Assembly (NCBI RefSeq): GCF_048771995.1
Contig: NC_133027.1
Location: 11,590,001 to 11,654,000 of the forward strand
Direction of reading: 5' to 3'
Origin: Taeniopygia guttata
Taxonomy: Eukaryota; Chordata; Aves; Passeriformes; Estrildidae
DNA: 64,000 bases
In this document: positions 12,901 through 24,900 of the stretch, one piece after another
How positions within the stretch are numbered: position 1 is the stretch's first letter
Layout: the number at the start of each line of letters is the position of its first letter
Position numbers and translations under genes: made by a program
Notes under the pieces: generated by a model
Seen by the model: the letters and a program-made list of their open reading frames with translations, nothing else
Databases searched by the model: none
What the model was told of the DNA's origin: nothing

Positions 12901-15900
12901 ATATCATCTTCATATCCATATACAGTTCTGTTGTATTGGCCCGTTTTAATTTGATCTGTGTTGCTTAGAATACTTTTACACTGAGTTTTTATGCTTTCTC
13001 CTTGGATGATATGGTGGTAGATGTGAGAAGGAAGGAGGTAACGGCTTGTCCCTCATGTCTCTCTCTTGCCCCAGAGCACAAAACCAGCATCACAGTCTGC
13101 CCCAGCCACCTCTGCTCCTAGAGAAGAATATGAAGAGGACCATATTGAGCAGTATGACCGTGAGGCTCCATCAGGAGTCTCAGCAGAGCCTGAATCTTCA
13201 GAGCCAGTAAGTGCCAGTTGTGGGTGGTGCTGTCTTTAGTGCATGGCAGAGCTGCAAGTTTCGCTTTTGCGTTTCAGAGCTTTCAAGATTTATAACGTCA
13301 GTTACAAAGAGATCATTGCTATCTGATAGAAGGGAGGGTGGAATATTTATTTCAGAGCAATTTGCAGTACAGGTGGATTAACCAATTTTAATACCATGAG
13401 AGCTCATTGGAATCCCATTGCAATTAAAGTTTCTCAATTTTCCTTGGAAGAAATGGTGGTAGATGTGAGAATATAGGAAGTTATAGATGATAGGTAACAG
13501 CCTGTCCCTCATGCTTCTCTCTTGCCACAGATGACAGAGGAAACAACAGTGTCTGCCCTGGCTCCCTCTGCTCCTGGAGAAGAAGCCAGAGAGGAGCAAA
13601 TTGAAAAGAATGACCGTGAGGCTCCATCAGTGATCACACTAGAGCCTGAATCTTCTGAAACGGCAAGTGCCAGTTGTGGGTGATGCTGTATTTAGTGCAA
13701 GGCAGAGCTGCAAGTTTCTGACCAGCCTGCTCTTGCTGTTGCTGGCGAGGATGCTGAGTGCTGGAGTCCTGCCAGGACCCAGCGATTTCCTGCAGGCAGT
13801 GACCTCCAGCTAGAAATTGGCCTTGGACCTGTCATGTTTAGGCACCAAAGCCTGTTGCCTCAGGATGAGCGTCTGGCTGCTCAACTCAGTGAAGCTCTGT
13901 CTCTTGGGCTTCTGCAGGGCCATGGCCAAGGGCGCACGAGGTAGTGCTGGAGGTCTCAGGGCTTGGTTTGTTTGCTTTCTCTTTGTGGAAACACGTGTTT
14001 GGCTGGTGAAACGGGTCTGCAGTTTCTCGAGTATTTATTCAGTTCTACAAAGTGTGCGGCTCAGCTGTCTTGTGACTTTTGATAAGCTGCAAGTAGACGA
14101 GTGTGTTGTCCATGAATCTGTGGGGGACAAGATCTGGCAAAGAAACTAAGTTTATAATTGTGAAGCCCTCTTGTGAGGCAAAAAGCAAGGTTCTGTGGAT
14201 GCATTTTTTGGTGTAGTCTGCAGCTTTGAAAAGTGCACTGCAGCCTGGAGGCGGGGCCGGGGGGAGGTGAAGCTGCAAGTCCATGACTGCAGTCTTGTGT
14301 TGCTCAGAAGAGGAAGGACATTTTGAAATGGTGGATGCTGTATTTTTAATCCAATGGGCAACTTAGTGGCTGGGACGCTGTGTGGGCCAAAAGGACCCAG
14401 GGGTGCCGGTCAAAAGCAGCTGAAGGTGGGCCAGGACCTGGCCAGGTGGCCAAGAAGGCCAAGGGCACCCTGGCCTGTGTCATCAGCAGTGGGGCAGCAG
14501 GAGCAGGGCAGTGACCAACCCCCTGGGCTGGGCAGCGCTGCAACCATAGCTGGAAGTTCTGTGCTGCGTGTCACCCTCAAATCCACGAGTGATCAGTCCC
14601 CAGTGCACCCCGTCCAGCTGGGCAGTGGGGCGAGTCGGGCAGAGGGAGGGAACTTCTCCTTGGATCCTGGGGGGCTTTGAGAAGCTCCCTCGTGAGTTCA
14701 AAGACAAGCTGGTCCGACAAGCAAGAGAAAGAGGCGCTCCTCCTCAGGATTAGTTCCGAAATTTAATGAGGGCCTGGAGAGATCGCAGGCCACATCCAAA
14801 CCCGAAGGACATCCAGAGCAAGAGAGGGTGTCCCTGCCCAGAGGAGCCAGATACAGGGGGACGGGAAACCCGAGCAGCCAACAGGGGAAGGACTTGGGAG
14901 TGGCTCTCTAGGGGCAAGGCCTCAGAGTGACCACTGAGGAGGGGGTGGGGGAGGAGCCCCGAGCCAGGGTCCAGTTACCTGGTGACCTTGGGAGAAGGCT
15001 CTGGACAAAGGGGAAGGGTCACGAGGTGATGGACACATCACCTGGGAGGAGACAGGGGGATGAGTCAGGGATTTTGGGGTTTGATGGACATACAGGTGCT
15101 GATGGGAAAGCTGGGATGAACCAAATGAATACAAAGAGGGGATATGGAGGGACAAACCATTATGAGGGGATATAAAGGGCGAGCACAACTCCACAGTGAT
15201 GTGTCTACATGTGGGCCCCTCTGAAGAAGGAAGTCCTTGAGGCGCTGGGCGTGTGCAGAGAAGGACACGGGAGCTGGGGAAGGGTGTGGAGCGCAAGGCC
15301 AAGGAGGAGGTGCTCAGGGTGTTTCAGCCTGGACAACGGGAGGCTCGTGAGGGACCTCCAGGCACACTTCCATAGATCCATACATGACAGCGCTCATCAC
15401 CATGGCTGTTCCCCTGCCAAACATGCCCTCACTGCCTCCAAGTGTTTTAGCCACCTGAGGAGGGGACACTTTTGACTTGGTTTGACTTGGTTTGGTAGGA
15501 GGTAAAGCCCTGCCCATTTTCTCTCTTTCCAGCAAGCACAGATGCTTCTGCACAACCTTTCCTGCCCTTTCCTTGCACTGGTTAGGATTCTGATCCAGTC
15601 TGAGTTTTCCATGTCTGCCACAGCAACAGCAAAGGCCTTGCTGGCTATTTCCTACTTTTGCATTTCAGGGCTTCAAAGAGCCAAAAGCTCCTTTGTGCCA
15701 AGGCACAGTTGCTTGCTGATGGCAGCCAGGAAGGACTATCAAATACATAGAGTGCATCGAATAGAGTTCTGTTGAGTTAGCCCATTTTAATCTGGTCAGA
15801 GTGACTTAGAATAGCATTGCTAACAAAGTGGATAATTTTTCCTTTTAAGAGGTGGTTGTGGATCCGAGGAGAAACGAGATTATAAATGATAGGTAACGGC

Positions 15901-18900
15901 TTGTCCTTCATGCTTCTCTCTTGCCACAGATGACAGAGACACCAGCAGTGTCTGCCCTGGCTCCCTCTCCTCCTGGTGAACAAGCCAAAGAGGAGCAAAT
16001 TGAGGAGTATGACCTTGAGGCTCAATCAGGGGTCACACCAGAGCCTGAATCTCCTGAGCCAGTAAGTGCCAGTTGTGGGTGGTGCTGTCTTTAGTGCAAG
16101 GCAGAGCTGCAAGTTTCACTGTTGCATTTCAGAGCTTTCAAGAATTACAAGGTCACTTACACAAATAGATCATTGCTACCTGATAGTAGGCTAGGTGGAA
16201 TATTTAATTCAGAGCAAGTTGCATTATAGATGGATTGGCCAATTTCAATACCATGAGAGTGCTTTAGAATCCCGTTGTAATCCAAGTCTCTCAATTTTCC
16301 TTGGAAGATATGGTGGTAGATGGGAGAAGATAGAAGGTTATAAATGATAGGTAACAGCCTGTCCCTCATGCTTCTCTCTTGCCACAGATGATAGAGACAA
16401 CAGCAGTGACTGCCCTGGCTCCGTCTCCTCTTGGTGAAGAAGCCAAACGAGAGCAAGTTGAGCAGTATGACCGTGAGGCCACATCAGTGGTCACAGCACA
16501 GCCTGAATCTTTGGAGCCAGTAAGTGCAAGTTGTGGGTGGTGCTGTCTTTAGTGCAAGGCAGAGCAGCAAGTTTCACTGTTGCATTTCTTAGCTTTCAAG
16601 AATTACAAGGTCACTTACACAAATAGATCATTGTCACCTGATAGTAGACAGGTTGGGATATTTAAATCAGAGCAAGTTGCATTACAGTTGTAGTAGCCAA
16701 TTTTAATACACGAGAGCACTTCAGAATCCCATTGTAATCAAAGTTTCTCAATTTTCCTTGGAAGATATGGTGGTAGATGGGAGAAGAAATGCGGTTTTAA
16801 ATGATACTTAATGGCCTGTCCCTCATGCTTCTCTCTTGCCACAGATGATAGAGACAACAGCAGTGACTGCCCTGGCTCCCTCTCCTCTTGGTGAAGAAGC
16901 CAAACGAGAGCAAGTTGAGCAGTATGACCGTGAGGCTCCATCAGTGGTCACACCAGAGCCTGAATCTTCTGAGCCAGTAAGTGCCTGTTGTGGGTGGTGC
17001 TGTCTTTAGTGCAAGGCAGAGCTGCAAGTTTCTGACCAGCCTGCTCTTGCTGTTGCTGGCGAGGATGCTGAGTGCTGGAGTCCTGCCAGGACCCAGCATT
17101 TCCTGCAGGCAGTGACCTCCTGCTAGAAATTGGCCTTGGACCTGTCATGTTTAGGCACCAAAGCCTGTTGCCTCAGGATGAGTGTCTGGCTGCTCAATTC
17201 AGTGAAGCTCTGTCTCTTGGGCTTCTGCAGGTCCATGGCCAAGGGCGCACGAGGTAGTGCTGGAGGTCTCAGGGCTTGGTTTGTTTGCTTTCTCTTTGTG
17301 GAAACACGTGTTTGGCTGGTGAAACGGGTCTGCAGTTTCTCGAGTATTTATTCAGTTCTACAAAGTGTGCGGCTCGGCTGTCTTGTGACTTTTGATAAGC
17401 TGCAAGTAGACGAGTGTGTTGTCCATGAATCTGTGGGGGACAAGATCTGGCCAAAGAAACTAAGTTTATAATTGTGAAGCCCTCTTGTGAGGCAAAAAGC
17501 AAGGATCTGTGGATGCATTATTTGGTGTAGTCTGCAGCTTTGAAAAGTGCACTGCAGCCTGGAGGCGGGGCCGGGGGGAGGTGAAGCTGCAAGTCCATGA
17601 CTGCAGTCTTGTGTTGCTCAGAAGAGGAAGGACATTTTGAAATGGTGGATGCTGTATTTTTAATCCAATGGGCAACTTAGTGGCTGGGACGCTGTGTGGG
17701 CCAAAAGGACCCAGGGGTGCCGGTCAAAAGCAGCTGAAGGTGGGCCAGGACCTGGCCAGGTGGCCAAGAAGGCCAAGGGCACCCTGGCCTGTGTCATCAG
17801 CAGTGGGGCAGCAGGAGCAGGGCAGTGACCGTCCCCCTGGGCTGGGCAGCGCTGCAACCATAGCTGGAAGTTCTGTGCTGCGTGTCACCCTCAAATCCAC
17901 GGGTGATCAGTCCCCAGTGCACCCCGTCCAGCTGGGCAGTGGGGCGAGTCGGGCAGAGGGAGGGAACTTCTCCTTGGATCCTGGGGGGCTTTGAGAAGCT
18001 CCCTCGTGAGTTCAAAGACAAGCTGCTCCGACAAGCTAGAGAAAGAGGCGCTCCTCCTCAGGATTAGTTCCAAAATTTAATGAGGGCCTGGAGAGATCCC
18101 AGGCCACATCCAAACCCGAAGGACATCCAGAGCAAGAGAGGGTGTCCCTGCCCAGAGGAGCCAGATACAGGGGGACGGGAAACCCGAGCAGCCAACAGGG
18201 GAAGGACTTGGGAGTGGCTCTCTGGGGGCAAGGCCTCAGCGTGACCACTGAGGAAGGGGTGGGGGAGGAGCCCCGAGCCAGGGTCCAGTTACCTGGTGAC
18301 CCTGGGAGAAGGCTCTGGACAAAGGGGAAGGGTCACGAGGTGATGGACACATCACCTGGGAGGAGACAGGGGGATGAGTCAGGGATTTTGGGGTTTGATG
18401 GACATACAGGTGCTGATGGGAAAGCTGGGATGAACCAAATGAATACAAAGAGGGGATATGGAGGGACAAACCATTATGAGGGGATATAAAGGGCGAGCAC
18501 AACTCCACAGTGATGTGTCTACATGTGGGCCCCTCTGAAGAAGGAAGTCCTTGAGGCGCTGGGCGTGTGCGGAGAAGGACACGGGAGCTGGGGAAGGGTG
18601 TGGAGCGCAAGGCCAAGGAGGAGGTGCTCAGGGTGTTTCAGCCTGGACAATGGGAGGCTCGTGAGGGACCTCCAGGCACACTTCCATAGATCCATACATG
18701 AAAGCGCTCAGCACCATGGCTGTTCCCCTGCCAAACATGCCCTCACTGCCTCCAAGTGTTTTAGCCACCTGAGGAGGGGACACTTTTGACTTGGTTTGAC
18801 TTGGTTTGGTAGGAGGTAAAGCCCTGCCCATTTTCTCTCTTTCCAGCAAGCACAGATGCTTCTGCACAACCTTTCCTGCCCTTTCCTTGCACTGGTTGGG

Positions 18901-21900
18901 ATTCTGATCCAGTTTGAGTTTTGCATGTCTGCCGCAGCAACAGCAAAGGCCTTGCTGGCTATTTCCTACTTTTGCATTTCAGGGCTTTAAAGAGCCAAAA
19001 GCTCCTTTGTGCCAAGGCACAGTTGCTTGCTGATGGCAGCCAGGAAGGACTATCAAATACATAGAGTGCATCGAATAGAGTTCTGTTGAGTTAGCCCATT
19101 TTAATCTGGTCAGAGTGACTTAGAATCGCATTGCTAACAAAGTGGATAATTTTTCCTTTTAAGAGGTGGTTGTGGATCCGAGGAGAAACGAGATTATAAA
19201 TGATAGGTAACGGCTTGTCCCTCATGCTTCTCTCTTGCCACAGATGACAGAGACACCAGCAGTGTCTGCTCTGGCTCCCTCTCCTCCTGGTGAACAAGCC
19301 AAAGAGGAGCAAATTGAGGAGTATGACCTCGAGGCTCCATCAGTGGTCACACCAGAGCCTGAATCTCCTGAGCCAGTAAGTGCCAGTTGTGGGTGGTGCT
19401 GTCTTTAGTGCATGGCAGAGCTGCAAGTTTCGCTTTTGCGTTTCAGAGTTTTCAGGATTTATAACGTCAGTTACAAAGAGATCATTGCTATCTGATAGAA
19501 GGGAGGGTGGAATATTTATTTCAGAGCAATTTGCAGTACAGGTGGATTAACCAATTTTAATACCATGAGAGTGCATTGGAATCCCATTGCAATTAACGTT
19601 TCTCAATTTTCCTTGGAAGAAATGGTGGTAGATGTGAGAATATAGGAAGTTATAGATGATAGGTAACAGCCTGTCCCTCATGCTTCTCTCTTGCCACAGA
19701 TGACAGAGGAAACAACAGTGTCTGCCCTGGCTCCCTCTCCTCCTGGTAAAGCCGAAGACGAGGAAATTGAGGAGTATGACCGCGAGGCTCCATCAGTGAT
19801 CACACCAGAGCCTGAATCTTCTGAACCGGTAAGTGCCAGTTGTGGGTGATGCTGTATTTAGTGCAAGGCAGAGCTGCAAGTTTCTGACCAGCCAGCTCTT
19901 GCTGTTGCTGGCGAGGATGCTGAGTGCTGGAGTCCTGCCAGGACCCAGCGATTTCCTGCAGGCAGTGACCTCCAGCTAGAAATTGGCCTTGGACCTGTCA
20001 TGTTTAGGCACCAAAGCCTGTTGCCTCAGGATGAGCGTCTGGCTGCTCATCTCAGTGAAGCTCTGTCTCTTGGGCTTCTGCAGGGCCATGGCCAAGGGCG
20101 CACGAAGTAGTGCTGGAGGTCTCAGGGCTTGGTTTGTTTGCTTTCTCTTTGTGGAAACACGTGTTTGGCTGGTGAAACGGGTCTGCAGTTTCTCGAGTAT
20201 TTATTCAGTTCTACAAAGTGTGCGGCTCAGCTGTCTTGTGACTTTTGATAAGCTGCAAGTAGACGAGTGTGTTGTCCATGAATCTGTGGGGGACAAGATC
20301 TGGCAAAGAAACTAAGTTTATAATTGTGGAAGCCCTCTTGTGAGGCAAAAAGCAAGGTTCTGTGGATGCATTTTTTGGTGTAGTCTGCAGCTTTGAAAAG
20401 TGCACTGCAGCCTGGAGGCGGGGCCGGGGGGAGGTGAAGCTGCAAGTCCATGACTGCAGTCTTGTGTTGCTCAGAAGAGGAAGGACATTTTGAAATGGTG
20501 GATGCTGTATTTTTAATCCAATGGGCAACTTAGTGGCTGGGACGCTGTGTGGGCCAAAAGGACCCAGGGGTGCCGGTCAAAAGCAGCTGAAGGTGGGCCA
20601 GGACCTGGCCAGGTGGCCAAGAAGGCCAAGGGCACCCTGGCCTGTGTCATCAGCAGTGGGGCAGCAGGAGCAGGGCAGTGACCGTCCCCCTGGGCTGGGC
20701 AGCGCTGCAACCATAGCTGGAAGTTCTGTGCTGCGTGTCACCCTCAAATCCACGGGTGATCAGTCCCCAGTGCACCCCGTCCAGCTGGGCAGTGGGGCGA
20801 GTCGGGCAGAGGGAGGGAACTTCTCCTTGGATCCTGGGGGGCTTTGAGAAGCTCCCTCGTGAGTTCAAAGACAAGCTGCTCCGACAAGCTAGAGAAAGAG
20901 GCGCTCCTCCTCAGGATTAGTTCCAAAATTTAATGAGGGCCTGGAGAGATCCCAGGCCACATCCAAACCCGAAGGACATCCAGAGCAAGAGAGGGTGTCC
21001 CTGCCCAGAGGAGCCAGATACAGGGGGACGGGAAACCCGAGCAGCCAACAGGGGAAGGACTTGGGAGTGGCTCTCTGGGGGCAAGGCCTCAGCGTGACCA
21101 CTGAGGAAGGGGTGGGGGAGGAGCCCCGAGCCAGGGTCCAGTTACCTGGTGACCCTGGGAGAAGGCTCTGGACAAAGGGGAAGGGTCACGAGGTGATGGA
21201 CACATCACCTGGGAGGAGACAGGGGGATGAGTCAGGGATTTTGGGGTTTGATGGACATACAGGTGCTGATGGGAAAGCTGGGATGAACCAAATGAATACA
21301 AAGAGGGGATATGGAGGGACAAACCATTATGAGGGGATATACAGGGCGAGCACAACTCCACAGTGATGTGTCTACATGTGGGCCCCTCTGAAGAAGGAAG
21401 TCCTTGAGGCGCTGGGCGTGTGCGGAGAAGGACACGGGAGCTGGGGAAGGGTGTGGAGCGCAAGGCCAAGGAGGAGGTGCTCAGGGTGTTTCAGCCTGGA
21501 CAACGGGAGGCTCGTGAGGGACCTTCAGGCACACTTCCATAGATCCATACATGAAAGCGCTCAGCACCATGGCTGTTCCCCTGCCAAACATGCCCTCACT
21601 GCCTCCAAGTGTTTTAGCCACCTGAGGAGGGGACACTTTTGACTTGGTTTGACTTGGTTTGGTAGGAGGTAAAGCCCTGCCCATTTTCTCTCTTTCCAGC
21701 AAGCACAGATGCTTCTGCACAACCTTTCCTGCCCTTTCCTTGCACTGGTTGGGATTCTGATCCAGTTTGAGTTTTGCATGTCTGCCGCAGCAACAGCAAA
21801 GGCCTTGCTGGCTATTTCCTACTTTTGCATTTCAGGGCTTTAAAGAGCCAAAAGCTCCTTTGTGCCAAGGCACAGTTGCTTGCTGATGGCAGCCAGGAAG

Positions 21901-24900
21901 GACTATCAAATACATAGAGTGCATCGAATAGAGTTCTGTTGAGTTAGCCCATTTTAATCTGGTCAGAGTGACTTAGAATCGCATTGCTAACAAAGTGGAT
22001 AATTTTTCCTTTTAAGAGGTGGTTGTGGATCCGAGGAGAAACGAGATTATAAATGATAGGTAACGGCTTGTCCCTCATGCTTCTCTCTTGCCACAGATGA
22101 CAGAGACACCAGCAGTGTCTGCTCTGGCTCCCTCTCCTCCTGGTGAACAAGCCAAAGAGGAGCAAATTGAGGAGTATGACCTCGAGGCTCCATCAGTGGT
22201 CACACCAGAGCCTGAATCTCCTGAGCCAGTAAGTGCCAGTTGTGGGTGGTGCTGTCTTTAGTGCATGGCAGAGCTGCAAGTTTCGCTTTTGCGTTTCAGA
22301 GTTTTCAGGATTTATAACGTCAGTTACAAAGAGATCATTGCTATCTGATAGAAGGGAGGGTGGAATATTTATTTCAGAGCAATTTGCAGTACAGGTGGAT
22401 TAACCAATTTTAATACCATGAGAGTGCATTGGAATCCCATTGCAATTAACGTTTCTCAATTTTCCTTGGAAGAAATGGTGGTAGATGTGAGAATATAGGA
22501 AGTTATAGATGATAGGTAACAGCCTGTCCCTCATGCTTCTCTCTTGCCACAGATGACAGAGGAAACAACAGTGTCTGCCCTGGCTCCCTCTCCTCCTGGT
22601 AAAGCCGAAGACGAGGAAATTGAGGAGTATGACCGCGAGGCTCCATCAGTGATCACACCAGAGCCTGAATCTTCTGAACCGGTAAGTGCCAGTTGTGGGT
22701 GATGCTGTATTTAGTGCAAGGCAGAGCTGCAAGTTTCTGACCAGCCAGCTCTTGCTGTTGCTGGCGAGGATGCTGAGTGCTGGAGTCCTGCCAGGACCCA
22801 GCGATTTCCTGCAGGCAGTGACCTCCAGCTAGAAATTGGCCTTGGACCTGTCATGTTTAGGCACCAAAGCCTGTTGCCTCAGGATGAGCGTCTGGCTGCT
22901 CATCTCAGTGAAGCTCTGTCTCTTGGGCTTCTGCAGGGCCATGGCCAAGGGCGCACGAAGTAGTGCTGGAGGTCTCAGGGCTTGGTTTGTTTGCTTTCTC
23001 TTTGTGGAAACACGTGTTTGGCTGGTGAAACGGGTCTGCAGTTTCTCGAGTATTTATTCAGTTCTACAAAGTGTGCGGCTCAGCTGTCTTGTGACTTTTG
23101 ATAAGCTGCAAGTAGACGAGTGTGTTGTCCATGAATCTGTGGGGGACAAGACCTGGCAAAGAAACTAAGTTTATAATTGTGAAGCCCTCTTGTGAGGCAA
23201 AAAGCAAGGTTCTGTGGATGCATTTTTTGGTGTAGTCTGCAGCTTTGAAAAGTGCACTGCAGCCTGGAGGCGGGGCCGGGGGGAGGTGAAGCTGCAAGTC
23301 CATGACTGCAGTCTTGTGTTGCTCAGAAGAGGAAGGACATTTTGAAATGGTGGATGCTGTATTTTTAATCCAATGGGCAACTTAGTGGCTGGGACGCTGT
23401 GTGGGCCAAAAGGACCCAGGGGTGCCGGTCAAAAGCAGCTGAAGGTGGGCCAGGACCTGGCCAGGTGGCCAAGAAGGCCAAGGGCACCCTGGCCTGTGTC
23501 ATCAGCAGTGGGGCAGCAGGAGCAGGGCAGTGACCGTCCCCCTGGGCTGGGCAGCGCTGCAACCATAGCTGGAAGTTCTGTGCTGCGTGTCACCCTCAAA
23601 TCCACGGGTGATCAGTCCCCAGTGCACCCCGTCCAGCTGGGCAGTGGGGCGAGTCGGGCAGAGGGAGGGAACTTCTCCTTGGATCCTGGGGGGCTTTGAG
23701 AAGCTCCCTCGTGAGTTCAAAGACAAGCTGCTCCGACAAGCTAGAGAAAGAGGCACTCCTCCTCAGGATTAGTTCCAAAATTTAATGAGGGCCTGGAGAG
23801 ATCCCAGGCCACATCCAAACCCGAAGGACATCCAGAGCAAGAGAGGGTGTCCCTGCCCAGAGGAGCCAGATACAGGGGGACGGGAAACCCGAGCAGCCAA
23901 CAGGGGAAGGACTTGGGAGTGGCTCTCTGGGGGCAAGGCCTCAGCGTGACCACTGAGGAAGGGGTGGGGGAGGAGCCCCGAGCCAGGGTCCAGTTACCTG
24001 GTGACCCTGGGAGAAGGCTCTGGACAAAGGGGAAGGGTCACGAGGTGATGGACACATCACCTGGGAGGAGACAGGGGGATGAGTCAGGGATTTTGGGGTT
24101 TGATGGACATACAGGTGCTGATGGGAAAGCTGGGATGAACCAAATGAATACAAAGAGGGGATATGGAGGGACAAACCATTATGAGGGGATATAAAGGGCG
24201 AGCACAACTCCACAGTGATGTGTCTACATGTGGGCCCCTCTGAAGAAGGAAGTCCTTGAGGCGCTGGGCGTGTGCGGAGAAGGACACGGGAGCTGGGGAA
24301 GGGTGTGGAGCGCAAGGCCAAGGAGGAGGTGCTCAGGGTGTTTCAGCCTGGACAATGGGAGGCTCGTGAGGGACCTCCAGGCACACTTCCATAGATCCAT
24401 ACATGAAAGCGCTCAGCACCATGGCTGTTCCCCTGCCAAACATGCCCTCACTGCCTCCAAGTGTTTTAGCCACCTGAGGAGGGGACACTTTTGACTTGGT
24501 TTGACTTGGTTTGGTAGGAGGTAAAGCCCTGCCCATTTTCTCTCTTTCCAGCAAGCACAGATGCTTCTGCACAACCTTTCCTGCCCTTTCCTTGCACTGG
24601 TTGGGATTCTGATCCAGTTTGAGTTTTGCATGTCTGCCGCAGCAACAGCAAAGGCCTTGCTGGCTATTTCCTACTTTTGCATTTCAGGGCTTTAAAGAGC
24701 CAAAAGCTCCTTTGTGCCAAGGCACAGTTGCTTGCTGATGGCAGCCAGGAAGGACTATCAAATACATAGAGTGCATCGAATAGAGTTCTGTTGAGTTAGC
24801 CCATTTTAATCTGGTCAGAGTGACTTAGAATCGCATTGCTAACAAAGTGGATAATTTTTCCTTTTAAGAGGTGGTTGTGGATCCGAGGAGAAACGAGATT

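Larger units (their letters stand above)
13663..15929 (+). repeat. Long intron module, copy 0 (2267 bp)
   Basis: First of eleven copies; the others are 16977-19243, 19829-22096, 22682-24948, 25534-27801, 28387-30653, 31239-33507, 34093-36361, 36947-39213, 39799-42067 and 42653-44920. Each contains, in order, about 60 bp shared with the short introns, an exon-like segment, about 400 bp of unassigned sequence, a CR1 fragment, an LTR-like insertion, the rest of the CR1 fragment, and about 550 bp leading to the next exon. Confidence 0.85.

Noticed and set aside
19983..20315. 110-codon forward frame in each long intron
   Set aside because: Begins in a different frame from the exon-like segment and has no splice logic or motif. 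One unit (37141 region) has lost its start part by a stop.
20521..20847. 108-codon frame ([17 protein letters not shown]) and its copies every 2.85 kb
   Set aside because: It crosses CR1 and LTR-like sequence in a frame unrelated to the CR1 protein; it is a repeated shadow, not a gene.
21089..21469. 126-codon antisense frame repeated in each unit
   Set aside because: It spans the LTR-like insertion and its junction with CR1. Open frames repeat only because the DNA repeats.
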